A stretch of 64,000 bases of DNA from positions 186,001 through 250,000 of the forward strand of contig LXWE01000003.1 in the NCBI GenBank assembly GCA_001660395.1. The letters are read 5' to 3'. This DNA comes from Alteromonadaceae bacterium XY-R5. GTDB lineage: Bacteria > Pseudomonadota > Gammaproteobacteria > Enterobacterales > Alteromonadaceae. The position numbers and the translations under genes are program-made. Shown in pieces: positions 17,115-25,321 of this stretch; the stretch's first letter is position 1; every line of letters starts with the position of its first letter. Under the pieces are notes generated by a model. That model did no database searches, had not been told where the DNA came from, and was given only the letters and a program-made list of their open reading frames with translations.

Positions 17115-18983
17115 TTACTCGGCAGTCACCGTCATCACAATCGCACCGCTATAAGTTCCTGCTGCGATGTCAGTTTCAACACCGTCGACTGTCATGGTCA
17201 GGCTATAACCGTCTGCCACGGAAATGCTGCCGCCGTCTTCCAGGGTCAGATTCGTCAGATAAGACGTGGTATCCACTACCCAGGATGAGCTGCTATCAAC
17301 CGTCAGGGTTACGCCATAATCATTGCCCGTGGCTTCATAAACATTGGTCACCTGACCAATCAGGGTATAACCGTCATAGCCTTCGGCACTGACAACAGCT
17401 TCAAAGTAAGACGCCGCATCGTCGTAATAATTAAGATAGGCAGCGGTTGAAGTAGCTGTGGTGATCGCGCCAGTCAACGTGGTACTTTCCAGGGTCAGTT
17501 CCAGCTCACCATTGCCGGTGTTGCCGTTTACAACATCACCGCTCAGGGTGGCGTTGCTGAAAGTAGCTGTTAGCACATTACTGCTGCCACCTTCATTCAG
17601 GCTGCTGGCATCTTCTGCGGCGGCGGTCGTGACTTCTTCATCCGTATCAGTTGATTCGGTTTTCGCGCTCAAACTCTGTAAATAGGCACCATAGGGATCA
17701 TCGTTATCCATCATTTGCAGAATCACGCCAATGTCAGAGTTAAGTTCAGCATCATCCACGATTACGGTTGGGAAAGAGCTTTTTGCCTGAATCACAGATT
17801 CTGCCACGTTAAATACCGTGCCGTTTTCGATGCGCAGCGTCCCGGTGCCGCTATGCAGCATCACGCCAATACGCCCCGAATTCACCACAGTACCGTCGGT
17901 AAAAGTACCGTTACCGATGGCAGCCATGATCATGCCGTAGTCAGCAACATCGACGGTACAGCCACTGACATAATCGAGGTTGTCGCCAATGGAATAGAAA
18001 CCATAACCACTTTCTGTGGTGCTGATTTGCGAGTTTAAACAGTACAGGCGCGTTGAAGTAGTATCGTCTGTGGACAGCGCGCCCCAGGCCTGAGACGTCA
18101 CACTGGAATTGATGTAATACGCCGTGCCGTTGTCCACCAGGTTAGTCGAGCGCACGTTACCGGTAATACCCAGCATCCACGGCGCTTCCATCATACGGCC
18201 AAGGTCAACGTTAAATTCGTAATCTTCCGGCAGGGTGCCGTTATAGGTTTCAATTACGGAATTGTTTACTGTCATTACGCTATTACCGCCCACAAACACT
18301 GCGGTACGAATGGCCCCTGTGGTGGTAATGCTGGCGTTGTTCAGTTGCACATCCGCATAACCGCTGGACATCACAGCCGCACCGTAACCGGAAAAGTCAT
18401 TACCGCCATTTCCGGTAAAGTCGATGGTAGGGCTGTCGATGAGGTATTCAAACACATCGGTGCTGTCGTCACTGCTGGTGATCATAATACCGTTAAATTC
18501 TGGCCCTACTGAGGTAATACTCAGCGCCGACGCTTCGGTATCAGATACATCGCCATCAATAACCGCCGCAGCAACCGATTTATCCGCCACATACGCACCA
18601 TCTTCCACATACACTGCAGTGCGGAAGTAGTTAGTAATGCTCTCACTGTAGGCCACTGGGATTTCTTCAGTCACTGTCAGCACCACATCACCGCTGTAGC
18701 TACCGGCGGCAATTTCAGTCTCAACGCCATCCACAGTCAGCGTGAGACTATAACCGTCGGCGGCTTCGAGTGTGGCACCATCTTCAATCGTCAGCTCGTC
18801 CACAGAGGTGGTTTCATCCACCGCCAGAGTTTCATCCGCCGCGACAGTCAGCGACGTGGTTTCAGTTTCAGTGGTATCTTCTGATACCAGTTCAGCATCA
18901 TCCGAGTTACAGCCGCCCAGAAGCGAAATTAACAACAGTGTGGCCAGGCTAAGAGACGCAGATTTGGGTAAGGTGGTCTTCAT
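17115..18983 (-). CDS. exported lipoprotein with beta-helix-like repeats and duplicated end domain
   Basis: A 622-residue acidic protein, rich in Thr, Ser, Asp and Gly, with a lipoprotein signal ending LLGGC (Cys25). The middle (about 110-560) has repeated short strands such as VMTVNNSVIETYNG and IENGTVFNVAESVI, typical of right-handed beta-helix or autotransporter-passenger proteins. Residues 60-107 and 575-622 are copies of one module (about 31 of 48 identical; both contain DGYSL and VDGVET), and the protein stops at the end of the second copy. No catalytic motif was found. An adhesin or surface-structural role is guesswork. It heads a two-gene unit with the parvulin-like protein. Confidence 0.75.
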   Translation of the reverse strand: MKTTLPKSASLSLATLLLISLLGGCNSDDAELVSEDTTETETTSLTVAADETLAVDETTSVDELTIEDGATLEAADGYSLTLTVDGVETEIAAGSYSGDVVLTVTEEIPVAYSESITNYFRTAVYVEDGAYVADKSVAAAVIDGDVSDTEASALSITSVGPEFNGIMITSSDDSTDVFEYLIDSPTIDFTGNGGNDFSGYGAAVMSSGYADVQLNNASITTTGAIRTAVFVGGNSVMTVNNSVIETYNGTLPEDYEFNVDLGRMMEAPWMLGITGNVRSTNLVDNGTAYYINSSVTSQAWGALSTDDTTSTRLYCLNSQISTTESGYGFYSIGDNLDYVSGCTVDVADYGMIMAAIGNGTFTDGTVVNSGRIGVMLHSGTGTLRIENGTVFNVAESVIQAKSSFPTVIVDDAELNSDIGVILQMMDNDDPYGAYLQSLSAKTESTDTDEEVTTAAAEDASSLNEGGSSNVLTATFSNATLSGDVVNGNTGNGELELTLESTTLTGAITTATSTAAYLNYYDDAASYFEAVVSAEGYDGYTLIGQVTNVYEATGNDYGVTLTVDSSSSWVVDTTSYLTNLTLEDGGSISVADGYSLTMTVDGVETDIAAGTYSGAIVMTVTAE

Positions 18984-19233
18984 GTTTTTCCCTCATGTTA
19001 AAACCGAATGTTTTGATTAACATTTCATTTACTAAAATAAGAGGGAGCAAATTCGACTGTAAAATCGCGCCTCGCAATAACGCTTATTGCCAACGCTGAT
19101 AGGGACCTTTGTCACGAGTTAAGCTTCAAGCCCAATACCGCACAAAAGTTAAAAAAGTGTTAACTATCAAATAACTAATTCAAATACGAGGCGTTGATGC
19201 CAGACGCAGCATTATCAGCAGAGTAGATTCTTA

Positions 19234-19270
19234 CTCTTTTTCCTATCGGTACAAACGATAGGGAAAAGAG
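19234..19270. other. strong 15 bp stem-loop
   Basis: CTCTTTTTCCTATCG and CGATAGGGAAAAGAG pair over 15 positions, with one non-Watson-Crick pair and a 7-base loop. There is no T-run on either strand, so it is not an ordinary terminator. It lies about 250 bases upstream of the lipoprotein gene, reading from that gene's side. It may be in a leader, a small RNA or a protein-binding site. Confidence 0.5.
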
Positions 19271-19468
19271 GCTGACTCAGCTTAGTTCTCATTGCAAATA
19301 ATCCCCCTTGCATACAAAACTCTCGTGGCAAACCTGTCGGCAGAAGCACTGCTTTTCGATTAAAAATGACGGAATTGGAATGCTGTTTACCGCAGCCATT
19401 TTAAGTGCAGCACTTCAACTGTGTGCACATCTTAAGGGCAGTCGTCACCATCAGCGACAAAGGTCACG

Positions 19469-19570
19469 CACGCCGAGAGAACAAGGCAAACCTCTGCGAA
19501 AAAAGCGCAGTTTACAGGTAGTAAATGAGGATTCTTGAGGAGACGTTTAACGCAGTTATCTCAAGCGCCT
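19469..19570 (+). repeat. palindromic intergenic repeat, copy A
   Basis: First of two tandem copies. It shares GAGAACAAGGCAAACCTCTG (starting 19477) with copy B (starting 19601), giving a period of 124, plus the later blocks GTAAATGAGGATT, TTTAACGC and ATCTCAAGCGC. The arms pair only imperfectly here. Confidence 0.85.
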
Positions 19571-19585
19571 AAGCTGGTTACCAAA

Positions 19586-19692
19586 CGTCGCGAGCGCAGA
19601 GAGAACAAGGCAAACCTCTGTGAAAAAACCGCAGTTTACAGGTAGTAAATGAGGATTTTTGAACAGAGGTTTAACGCTGTAATCTCAAGCGC
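19586..19692 (+). repeat. palindromic intergenic repeat, copy B
   Basis: The best-formed copy. AAACCTCTG (19612-19620) and CAGAGGTTT (19664-19672) are perfect inverted arms around a conserved 43-base centre. The outer borders GCGCAGAGAG and CTCAAGCGCAG recur in the other copies. Confidence 0.85.
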
Positions 19693-19714
19693 AGTAGCAC
19701 CAGCCAGCGGCAAA

Positions 19715-20089
19715 CGTGACGAGCGCAGAAAATTCGAGGCAAAAGTCTTCGAGCAACCGGAGTAAATACCAATCCACATAGATAAATAATCGCTCAGCGC
19801 GAGTATTCGAGCTAGATGACAAGGCACTTTCAAGAACCTCTAGTTGGGCTAAAGGGAATGGAAGTAACGCAGTCAGGTAGCTCGAAGACTGCGCCCGAAG
19901 GGAGAGCGCATAACGCTTTATCTCTGCGTTACGGCTTTTTAAAAGGCTACTCGCATTCCTGCAAAGCCGCGCCTTGCTCTAAACCGTTATGCACTCTCTG
20001 AGTAGATCATTTATCTATACGGATTGGTATCAGGATAATAAATGAGGATTTTGAGAAGACTTTTAACGAAGAAGTTTCAAGCGCAGCAG
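19715..20089 (+). repeat. palindromic intergenic repeat, copy C, split by an insertion
   Basis: The left part (GAGCGCAGAAAATTCGAGGC, arm AAAAGTCTTC at 19741-19750) and the right part (AAATGAGGATTTTGAG, arm GAAGACTTTT at 20055-20064, TTTCAAGCGCAG) match copy B once the element at 19767-20029 is removed. Its arms differ from copy B's but still pair perfectly. The right border runs into the 3' end of the YgjV-like gene. Confidence 0.8.
19767..20029. mobile_element. 263 bp MITE-like element with terminal inverted repeats
   Basis: The ends are 25 bp inverted repeats beginning TACCAATCC (19767-19791 and 20005-20029) with 22 of 25 matches by eye. No coding potential is seen. The outermost TA at each end fits a TA target duplication, as made by IS630/Tc1-mariner-type transposases. 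Removing the element restores an alignment of copy C with copy B, which is direct evidence of insertion. The mobilising transposase is not in the window. Confidence 0.75.
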
Positions 20090-20583
20090 TTTGCCATCTG
20101 TTTACGCATGCGCCAGTAACCAATAGCATTGCTTATCACAAAGCACCCTTCCATCACCGCCCCCACAGGCGTAAAAATCACAATGTTGTGCACTACCCAG
20201 CTGGCCGATGTCGCCATCATAGCCAGGCGCATATGCAAAGGGTTTGGCCTGAAACTGCCCCAGGTTCCAATTAAAGTGCCGACTATCACCAGCAGGCTAA
20301 TGGGCGCCTGATACTGGCTGAATCCGGCCACCAGCACCATAATTAAAAACAGCCACATCACCCACTTAGATTGCACATAAGCACTGGTCAGGATCCTGAC
20401 GGCCGTTACCGCCACCACGGCTGCCGCTGTCCATTGCTGCAAACAGACAAAGTGCAGCGCATTCAGGCAGGCACAGGCGCCCATACCCAGCAAAATTCCT
20501 TTGCGGGTGGGTTGCTGCCAGGCAAAAACACCTGTGGCAAAGGACAAACCAACCAGCAGTTGTGAAAGGATAAACAGACTCAC
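20077..20583 (-). CDS. YgjV-like inner-membrane protein
   Basis: A 168-residue protein with about five to six hydrophobic segments. It resembles the YgjV family of small inner-membrane proteins (features such as QQPTRKGILLGM and the end VISNAIGYWRMRK). Family function is not established. It is a single gene convergent with nothing; its last codons and stop (MANCCA then TGA) fall inside the right border of repeat copy C, so the repeat supplies the C terminus. Confidence 0.7.
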   Translation of the reverse strand: MSLFILSQLLVGLSFATGVFAWQQPTRKGILLGMGACACLNALHFVCLQQWTAAAVVAVTAVRILTSAYVQSKWVMWLFLIMVLVAGFSQYQAPISLLVIVGTLIGTWGSFRPNPLHMRLAMMATSASWVVHNIVIFTPVGAVMEGCFVISNAIGYWRMRKQMANCCA

Positions 20584-20689
20584 GCTTCGCTCCGTCAGGC
20601 AGTCATTGGATGATGATTCGTATCAGGTCTGGAAAGTGTTTATACAAAACCCCTGTCTATAACTGAACAAGGATCACGGATACGCCACT

Positions 20690-21304
20690 ATGATACGACT
20701 AACTCAACTCACTGATTTATATCATTCTGTCATGGCTAAGTGCCAGACATTGGATTTCGCCGCGCCACTGGCTCTACGCCTCTACCTTGCCCCTACCATG
20801 TGGACAGCAGGCATGAACAAACTCGGTCATTTCGAAGGCGTGGTCGACTGGTTTGGCAATCCCGAATATGGCCTGGGTCTGCCCTTCCCTTACCTGATGG
20901 CCACACTGGCAACCTGGACGGAAATTCTCGGCGCAGTATGTTTGGTGCTGGGCCTGGCGACTCGCTTAATCAGCATTCCGCTTATGTTCACCATGCTAGT
21001 GGCGGCGGTAACGGTACACTGGCCTTACGGCTGGCAGGCGATCTCTGATGCAAACGCGCCCTTTGCCAATGAAAGGGTGATGGAATCGGTAGATAAGTTA
21101 GCGCGAGCCAAAGAGATTTTGCAGGAACATGGCAACTACGAGTGGCTAACATCCAGCGGTAACTTTGCCGTGGTCAACAACGGCATCGAGTTCGCCGTGA
21201 CTTATTTTATTATGTTGCTGACGCTGTTTTTTATCGGCGGCGGGCGCTGGTTCAGTGTTGATCACTGGTTAAGTAAAGCCTTGCCCGCACCGAAAAAGCC
21301 TTAG
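20690..21304 (+). CDS. DoxX-family membrane protein
   Basis: A 204-residue protein with four hydrophobic segments and the DoxX signature: RLYLAPTMWTAGMNKL, then a long GLGLPFPYLMATLATWTEILGAVCLVLGLATRL. DoxX proteins are poorly characterised inner-membrane subunits linked to redox or thiosulfate metabolism in some organisms. It has an insertion at about 120-160 with charged residues. It converges with the next gene (4-base overlap). No role can be assigned from the context. Confidence 0.85.
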   Translation: MIRLTQLTDLYHSVMAKCQTLDFAAPLALRLYLAPTMWTAGMNKLGHFEGVVDWFGNPEYGLGLPFPYLMATLATWTEILGAVCLVLGLATRLISIPLMFTMLVAAVTVHWPYGWQAISDANAPFANERVMESVDKLARAKEILQEHGNYEWLTSSGNFAVVNNGIEFAVTYFIMLLTLFFIGGGRWFSVDHWLSKALPAPKKP

Positions 21305-21897
21305 TTGTTGGTGTCGCGTAGCAGGGGTTCGACAAAAGGCTTGCCTGCGGCAATTTCGTCGCGGCTCAGACCTTTAAGTTCGTAAGGGAAGACCAGCCAG
21401 TCCTGAGTGTCGTGCAGGCAATAGTCCGGCTGTAAGTCGGTGCGGTTAAAGCCGCTGCGCTGATACAAAGTGGCAATTTTCACCTCGCGCGGCATATTAC
21501 GCTTAAGCTTGGTTTGCAGGCGGTTAATTACCGCTTTAATGCTCTGACCGCTGCTGAATACGTCATCCACAATCAGCAGGCCATCATCAACGTTCAGGTT
21601 TTCAATCAGATACTGGGTGCCATGCACGCGGATTTGCTCCGGTGATGCCAGCATATTCTGGTACTGATCCAGCCCGGCATAAGAGGTCCGCAGTGAGATA
21701 TGGTCCGTGGTAACCCCCAAGGTTTGCAGGCATTCCTGCACATAAATCCCGACAGAGCTGCCGCCGCGCCACAGGCCGACAATGAAGGTGGGCCGAAAAC
21801 CACTTTCAAAAATATTCACGCCCAACCGAAAGGCATCTTCAATGATCTGTTGTTCTTCCAGAAAACGCTTTTCCACTGTCCTGCTCCCATGTGACAC
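21301..21897 (-). CDS. purine phosphoribosyltransferase-like protein, paralogue 1
   Basis: A 198-residue type I phosphoribosyltransferase-fold protein. The PRPP loop is at residues 108-120 (LIVDDVFSSGQSI) and the pyrophosphate loop region reads VGLWRGGSSVG (40-50). This resembles hypoxanthine-type phosphoribosyltransferases, which make nucleotides from bases and PRPP. It is head to head with a clear paralogue 68 bases away. Length and motifs are complete. Whether it is an enzyme or a regulator is not readable. Confidence 0.8.
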   Translation of the reverse strand: MSHGSRTVEKRFLEEQQIIEDAFRLGVNIFESGFRPTFIVGLWRGGSSVGIYVQECLQTLGVTTDHISLRTSYAGLDQYQNMLASPEQIRVHGTQYLIENLNVDDGLLIVDDVFSSGQSIKAVINRLQTKLKRNMPREVKIATLYQRSGFNRTDLQPDYCLHDTQDWLVFPYELKGLSRDEIAAGKPFVEPLLRDTNN

Positions 21898-21965
21898 TCT
21901 GCCAACTTGCGGGTATCATAACATCTGACTGGCTGGTCAGGTATAGACAATAAAGGGAGCACCCA

Positions 21966-22532
21966 ATGAGCCAAAAAACCTATCTTAGCGCCCAGAGTTT
22001 GTTAGACGATTCGTTCAAACTCGCCGCCCAGATTTACGACTCAGGTTTTCGCCCCACCTTTATGCTAGCTGTGTGGCGTGGTGGTGCCCCCATTGGTATT
22101 GCGGTGCAGGAATATCTGGCCTACCACGGCGTGAACACCGACAACATCGCCATTCGTACCTCATCTTATCAGGGCATAGATAAGCAGGCCAAAGAAGTAA
22201 AAGTGTTTGGTCTAAATTACTTAGTCAAAAATATTCAGCACGAAGACAGCCTGCTAATTGTCGATGATGTGTTTGACAGTGGCCGCTCAATTGAGGCCAT
22301 CATTAATGAAATTAAACGCCTGGCGCGCTTAAATACCCCCCACGATATTCGCGTGGCGGTGCCTTATTACAAGCCTTCACGTAATCAGACCGACAGAATA
22401 CCCGACTACTTCTTACATGAAACCGAAGCCTGGCTGAAATACCCCCACTCACTCGAAGGCCTGAGCAATGCAGAGATTGCCGAAAACCGACCAGAGTTGT
22501 ATGCGATCTTAAAAGATCATTTACCTAAGTGA
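21966..22532 (+). CDS. purine phosphoribosyltransferase-like protein, paralogue 2
   Basis: A 188-residue paralogue of the neighbouring gene, sharing SGFRPTF, VWRGGAPIG, the PRPP loop LIVDDVFDSGRSI (97-109) and the ending DxLHxTExWLxxPxxLEGLSxxEIA. It is transcribed divergently from the same 68 bp gap with AGGGAGC (21954-21960) before the ATG. It would salvage a purine or xanthine-type base. Its stop is at the edge of the repeat remnant at 22541. Confidence 0.8.
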   Translation: MSQKTYLSAQSLLDDSFKLAAQIYDSGFRPTFMLAVWRGGAPIGIAVQEYLAYHGVNTDNIAIRTSSYQGIDKQAKEVKVFGLNYLVKNIQHEDSLLIVDDVFDSGRSIEAIINEIKRLARLNTPHDIRVAVPYYKPSRNQTDRIPDYFLHETEAWLKYPHSLEGLSNAEIAENRPELYAILKDHLPK

Positions 22533-22540
22533 GTGCAAAC

Positions 22541-22605
22541 TGCTGCGCTTGAACTTACAGCGTAAAACGTCTTCGCAATAGACGTACTCAAATATAGAGT
22601 TTGGA
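22541..22605 (-). repeat. degenerate, internally deleted repeat copy E
   Basis: Reversed relative to A-D: GCTGCGCTTGAA and GCGTAAAACGTCTTC match the right half of the family on the other strand. The centre is missing, but ACGTCT (22567-22572) and AGACGT (22580-22585) still pair around 7 bases. Confidence 0.5.
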
Positions 22606-22656
22606 TGTAGATCTGAAACTGACCCAATAATCTCAGGCGCAGCACTGCCCGCGTAC

Positions 22657-22767
22657 GAGCGTCGCGGGCGCAGAGAGGACAAGACAAACTTCTCCACAAA
22701 AACGCAATTTACTGGGTGTAAATAGGCATTTTGAGAGGACATTTAACGCCGTCATCTCAAGCACAGC
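22657..22767 (+). repeat. palindromic intergenic repeat, copy D
   Basis: GAGCGTCGCGGGCGCAGAG, ACAAGACAAACTTCTCC, GTAAATAGGCATTTTGAGAGG, TTTAACGCCGTCATCTCAAGC follow the order of copies A and B over about 110 bases. A right-border fragment (AATCTCAGGCGCAGCACTG, 22628-22646) just before it suggests a lost neighbour copy. It fills the gap between two convergent genes. Confidence 0.7.
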
Positions 22768-22775
22768 AGCTTGAA

Positions 22776-23510
22776 TCAATCGCTGTAAGAATTCTTACGC
22801 GAGTTATAAAACTCCACCATCTTATCCATCTCCGCCTGTTCATAAGGCATCAGGCCAGAAAGCACCATGGCTTTGTGACCCCGGCCAACGACGTTGTCAT
22901 CTTCTACAAAATCGAAGTGCAGGCTAACGTTACCGCGTTTACCTTCAACCTGAAGTTCGGCACCGGTAAACTCGATGGATGGCTCGCTTAGCTCAACCTG
23001 ATGCAAATCTACCGTCATACTTTGGTACATCACCAAAGGACGGGCAGGATTCACCATCACGCCATGCTCTTTCATAAGCGGTACTAACACAGGCGGAAAG
23101 TTCTGGCCCGAGAAACGCACATAACGCTTCACCAGGTTTTCGATCAATTCCGGGTTATGGCTTTTTGCGCCAGAAAAGGTCATCTGAAGATACTCTTTCC
23201 CCGCCGTATCCAGGATACGTGCGTTATCGGCGTGAATATCCAGTTGCAAAGGCACCTCGCTGCCCACCATGCCCGTAAAGTCACAATGCATATGCTCGTG
23301 CAGGCCAATGCGGCTTACCAACATAGCAAACAGTAAATCCCCCGGCACACAAAAGCGTTTGGCATCTTCGTCGTGAATCGGATTAAAGTCTGTGGCAACA
23401 CCCTTGGCAAAATGGCTGGCCTGAGCGCGGCTAAAGGCAAATCCTTCAGGTAACGGCTGATGATAGTTGTCTAAAAACATAACGTAAGCTTTCTTTGTCT
23501 GGGTTGACAC
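22776..23510 (-). CDS. DUF3581-like protein
   Basis: A 244-residue cytoplasmic protein that resembles the DUF3581 family of gammaproteobacteria. The region RAQASHFAKGVATDFNPIHDEDAKRF, read here in part (ATDFNPIHDE), resembles the hydratase motif of MaoC-type hot-dog proteins, so binding of an acyl-CoA-like ligand is possible. Function is unknown. The start is uncertain: the first ATG (23510) has no ribosome site; Met11 (23480) with AAAGAAAG upstream matches where the family normally begins (MFLDNYH). It converges with repeat copy D. Confidence 0.65.
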   Translation of the reverse strand: MSTQTKKAYVMFLDNYHQPLPEGFAFSRAQASHFAKGVATDFNPIHDEDAKRFCVPGDLLFAMLVSRIGLHEHMHCDFTGMVGSEVPLQLDIHADNARILDTAGKEYLQMTFSGAKSHNPELIENLVKRYVRFSGQNFPPVLVPLMKEHGVMVNPARPLVMYQSMTVDLHQVELSEPSIEFTGAELQVEGKRGNVSLHFDFVEDDNVVGRGHKAMVLSGLMPYEQAEMDKMVEFYNSRKNSYSD

Positions 23511-23912
23511 TAAGGGTTATTTTACTGCTTCTAACTAGATAGCATGGTCTAGCCAGCTGAAAGGTTCGACCACTTGCACAAATGGCTTAAAAATTAGCCT
23601 AAGTGCTTTATTTTACGATGAAAAACAATTGCAGAAATTTTGAACAAAAATTCAGAAAAATGGGCGCTTTTGCCGCAGCCAATCTCACCAGCATACGCCT
23701 CTATTTGATCAGTTTAAAGACCCTTTTGGGCACTTTCTGCAGTATGTCAAAATTCTGCAAAAAAACTGCAAAATCCCCTTGAAACTGCCCTGCCAACCCT
23801 GATATCAAGTAATGGACGTCGAGAAATTAACGTCGAGAGAAAGTCGATGTCGGCCCACCAACAACAGGTGCCGACCTTACCTAAGATTAAGTTTCACGAA
23901 GAGGGAAAACTT
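23511..23912. other. about 400 bp intergenic region before the hibernation factor
   Basis: AT-rich and without a supported gene. A short direct repeat (ACGTCGAGA near 23816 and 23831) precedes the coding region. No convincing promoter could be picked out by eye. Confidence 0.4.
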
Positions 23913-24275
23913 ATGAGAATTGAACTTTCTGGTCACCATGTTGATATCAGCGAAGCGGTAAAACAACACGTTAGCGACAAGCTTGCCAAAATCGCCAATC
24001 GCTTCCCCAGCCTCATTTCTGCCGATGTGATCATTACCAAAGAACATGGTGAGTACGAAGTAGAAATTGCCAGCCATTATCAGGGCGTTGCCGTGGCAGC
24101 CAAAGGCACTAATGACGTGATGTACCCCGCCATCGCGCAGGCAGTAAAGAAACTCGAAGCCGTACTTAAACACCGTAAAGGCCAGCTGCGCCAGGATCTG
24201 CATCAAAAACCGGTACCTGTGGTATCCGAAGCAGAGAATCTGGATGTATACGACGAGTACGACGAAGCTGTGTAA
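23913..24275 (+). CDS. ribosome hibernation-promoting/inhibitory factor (HPF/YfiA family)
   Basis: A 120-residue protein with the S30AE/HPF fold (MRIELSGHHVDISEAV; YEVEIASHYQG; DVMYPAIAQAVKKLEAVLKHRK). It binds the 30S subunit and silences ribosomes in stationary phase or stress. The start at 23913 follows AGAGGG and matches the family N terminus; a longer frame from 23847 adds 22 unrelated residues. The acidic tail (VYDEYDEAV) is like YfiA. A second, shorter HPF lies beside ptsN at 61676. Confidence 0.85.
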   Translation: MRIELSGHHVDISEAVKQHVSDKLAKIANRFPSLISADVIITKEHGEYEVEIASHYQGVAVAAKGTNDVMYPAIAQAVKKLEAVLKHRKGQLRQDLHQKPVPVVSEAENLDVYDEYDEAV

Positions 24276-24294
24276 TCCGCTTTCATGAATCACT

Positions 24295-24321
24295 GAAAAA
24301 GGCGCCGATGGCGCCTTTTTT
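24295..24321 (+). terminator. terminator after hibernation factor
   Basis: GGCGCC-GAT-GGCGCC with flanking A- and T-runs, 20 bases after the stop. Confidence 0.9.
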
Positions 24322-24364
24322 GTGCCCAAGCGACTGAAAACATGGTCATTCGCATACTGCTTAA

Positions 24365-25264
24365 CTAGTCTTTCAATCCTGCCATTAGACGAGTCATCTG
24401 CGTTAATGCACTCCAGTCTTTGCTGCCTAAACCATTAGCATTGGCCGCAACTAAGTTATCTTTTGCGCCCATAATGGCCGAGGGTTTAACGCCGCTGGCG
24501 ATAAAGGCAGTTTCAAAAATCAGCGCATCTTTTAACCCTGCGCTTAAATCAAAGCCGACTGTATCAAACTCACGCTCAGCGATTTTGTTCGCGTATTCCT
24601 GCATAGGTTCATTACCAGCAAAAAACATGCTGGCGACATTTAACACCATCGCTTTGGGTAAGCCGCTTTTTTCAGCATAGGTGAACACTTCGCCCAGCAT
24701 GGCCAGTTGCGCCATTGCCATATAATTCACGCAAATTTTCAAGGCATTGGCGGCGCTGGCAGTCTCGCCTAACACAATTTGTTTCACCGCATAAGCTTGG
24801 GTCAAGGGTTTCACCTGTGCAATGGCACTGGCATCACCGGCTAAAAAGGTAATCAGCTTGCCTGCGGCCGCCGCGTCTGGTCGCCCTACCACAGGGGCAG
24901 CAATATAATGGCAACCTTGTGCGGCATGTTGCTGTTTGAGTACATCAGCGGTAGTGGGCTGAATGGTGGTTAATCCCACATGGATTTTACCCGGGCGCAT
25001 AGCGGCCAAAATGCCCTCATCGCCGTCACACATGGCCAATACCGATTTGTCGTCCAGCAGGCTGGTGAAAATCACGTCCGATTGTTCTACCAAAGCCTTG
25101 ACTGAATCTGCCACCTTGGCGCCTTTTTCCGCAAAGGGCTGGGTTTTGGACTTGGTACGGTTATACACAGTAAGCGCGTAGCCTGCGGCTTGCAGGTTGG
25201 CACACATGCCTGAACCCATTTTGCCCAAACCAATAAAGCCGATACGTAATTGTTGCGTTGTCAT
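24365..25264 (-). CDS. 3-hydroxyisobutyrate dehydrogenase-family oxidoreductase
   Basis: A 299-residue beta-hydroxyacid dehydrogenase. NAD(P) is bound at GFIGLGKMGSGM (residues 9-20), the substrate loop is around APVVGRPDAAAAGKL (123-137), and catalytic Lys176 with Asn180 stands in NALKICVN. This family includes tartronate semialdehyde and succinic semialdehyde reductases. The substrate is not readable. It lies 59 bases downstream of a Crp/Fnr-type regulator in the same direction, with an 18 bp palindrome between them, so the two are probably a regulatory pair. Confidence 0.85.
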   Translation of the reverse strand: MTTQQLRIGFIGLGKMGSGMCANLQAAGYALTVYNRTKSKTQPFAEKGAKVADSVKALVEQSDVIFTSLLDDKSVLAMCDGDEGILAAMRPGKIHVGLTTIQPTTADVLKQQHAAQGCHYIAAPVVGRPDAAAAGKLITFLAGDASAIAQVKPLTQAYAVKQIVLGETASAANALKICVNYMAMAQLAMLGEVFTYAEKSGLPKAMVLNVASMFFAGNEPMQEYANKIAEREFDTVGFDLSAGLKDALIFETAFIASGVKPSAIMGAKDNLVAANANGLGSKDWSALTQMTRLMAGLKD

Positions 25265-25321
25265 AGTTCCACCTCGTTAAACTTGTTGAGGTGGCTACTC
25301 TAAATCTTGCTAATAATGCGG

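Larger units (their letters stand above)
18984..20076. other. 1.1 kb gene-free region with repeats
   Basis: No frame here has family features or a credible start; those that exist run through the repeats. It holds the promoter side of the lipoprotein gene, a 15 bp stem-loop (19234-19270), two complete palindromic repeats, and a third split by a 263 bp inverted-repeat element. Each is listed separately. Confidence 0.7.

Noticed and set aside
19308-19538. 76-residue open frame
   Set aside because: It overlaps repeat copy A, and its sequence is explained by the repeat.
19469-20089. Tandem repeats as a CRISPR array
   Set aside because: The units are over 100 bases with a 124-base period and related spacers; no cas genes are near.
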